In this document: positions 6,342 through 6,824 of the stretch, piece by piece | How positions within the stretch are numbered: the stretch's first letter is position 1 | Layout: each line of letters begins with the position of its first letter | The notes under the pieces: model-generated | Seen by the model: the letters and a program-made list of their open reading frames with translations, nothing else | Database searches by the model: none | Told to the model about the DNA's origin: nothing | Program-made: the position numbers and the translations under genes | From: Pseudomonadota bacterium | Lineage (GTDB): Bacteria; Pseudomonadota; Alphaproteobacteria; Ferrovibrionales; Ferrovibrionaceae | Assembly: GCA_023433835.1 (NCBI GenBank) | Contig: JAEYTW010000472.1 | Location: forward strand, 1 to 6,824 | Length of the DNA stretch: 6,824 nucleotides | Direction: 5' to 3'

Positions 6342-6824
6342 CAACCATTCGCCTTTCTGTCGCCTTGCGCCAGCCAGGGCAGCGGATTCACCGGCTCGCC
6401 CTTATGCCGAAGCTCTACGTATAAACCTGGTCCGCCGCCCTCCCCGGCGGTACCGGCCCGTGCGTCCTGGGGCCGCGCCTCACCGGAACGCTCGGCCGAC
6501 CCCATCCTTCCCACCGGCTCGCCGGCGACGACGCGCTGCCCCACGCTGGCGTCGATGTCGGCGAAGCCCGACAGGAGGCTATGATATCCGCCGCTATGCG
6601 CGATGATCAATAGCTGCCCGTATCCTTTGAACGGCCCGGCGAAAACCACCCGCCCGGCCGCCGGCGCCGTCACCTGCGCGCCGGCCCGCGTCGCGATCAG
6701 GATGCCGCGCCGCGGCGCCCCGCTCTCGGTTGCGTCGCCGTACCGCCCGACAATGCGGCCGCGGGCGGGCAAACTTAAGGCGGCGAGCTTCACATTGTCG
6801 TCATCATCGGGATCAGGGGGGGCC
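6341..6824 (-). CDS. envC: EnvC-like murein hydrolase activator, C-terminal LytM domain (5' end missing)
   Basis: The last 160 codons are visible; the frame is open to the right edge, where the normally coiled-coil N-terminal half should lie. The visible part starts with a Pro/Asp-rich linker (PPPDPDDDD), then a LytM/M23 fold: LPARGRIVGRYGD, RRGILIATRAGAQVTAPAAGRV, FAGPFKGYGQLLIIAH, then VGQRVVAGEPVGRMGS, LYVELRHKGEPVNPLPWL. The zinc ligands of active M23 peptidases are not conserved (GILIAT where HxGxD would be, LYVELR where HxH would be), as in EnvC, which does not cut peptidoglycan itself but activates amidases at the division site. About 20 residues rich in Gly, Ala and Glu separate GRMGS from LYVELR (about 6433-6502). 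GTG 6793 is in frame but lies inside the gene. The TGA stop overlaps the ctpA ATG. Confidence 0.88.
   Translation of the reverse strand, partial: APPDPDDDDNVKLAALSLPARGRIVGRYGDATESGAPRRGILIATRAGAQVTAPAAGRVVFAGPFKGYGQLLIIAHSGGYHSLLSGFADIDASVGQRVVAGEPVGRMGSAERSGEARPQDARAGTAGEGGGPGLYVELRHKGEPVNPLPWLAQGDRKANG

Noticed and set aside
4623..6584. Long plus-strand open frame of about 650 codons
   Set aside because: It lies opposite ctpA and parts of its two neighbours, which have full family motifs. Its translation is repetitive Arg/Ala/Gly/Asp with no recognisable domain, a usual effect of high GC on the opposite strand.
6341..6793. A complete 150-residue LytM protein starting at GTG 6793
   Set aside because: The frame stays open with a Pro/Asp linker to the window edge, and EnvC proteins are much longer, so GTG 6793 is an internal codon.

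Overview
The window looks like chromosome of a high-GC Gram-negative bacterium, most likely an alphaproteobacterium. This rests on GC-rich third codon positions, on a divergent polysaccharide deacetylase and an EnvC-like protein whose motifs match my memory of alphaproteobacterial versions, and on the gene order envC, ctpA, divergent deacetylase, rppH. I do not name a genus. Counted by hand, single 60-base lines in the flanking genes run from 60 to 77% GC, and those in the toxin-antitoxin genes from 55 to 58%.

Left part (1-1641): the 5' end of a GntP-type permease gene runs off the left edge on the minus strand. Diverging from it is a complete gene for an exported glycoside hydrolase family 5 enzyme on the plus strand.

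Middle part (1642-2285): a compact type II toxin-antitoxin pair, parD then parE, on the plus strand. It has its own candidate promoter overlapped by two inverted repeats that could be the operator. It is somewhat less GC-rich than its neighbours and sits between two unrelated transcription units, so it is the likeliest accessory element here.

Right part (2305-6824): five minus-strand genes, in transcription order envC (5' end beyond the right edge), ctpA, a divergent polysaccharide deacetylase (YibQ/DUF610 type), rppH and an alpha/beta hydrolase. Three of the four junctions overlap by 1 or 4 bases (TGATG, ATGA, ATGA); only ctpA to the deacetylase has a gap, of 52 bases. This looks like one operon. 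The first three products act at the inner membrane or periplasm: an activator of murein hydrolases, a C-terminal processing protease and a membrane-anchored deacetylase-fold protein. RppH (mRNA 5' pyrophosphate removal) and the hydrolase look cytoplasmic. parE and the hydrolase gene converge with only 19 bases between their stop codons.

I found no RNA gene, CRISPR array, insertion sequence, prophage gene or clearly new multi-gene system. The observations most worth following are the missing metal-ligand motifs in the deacetylase-fold protein, the tight coupling of the envelope genes to rppH and a hydrolase, and the double palindrome in front of parD.
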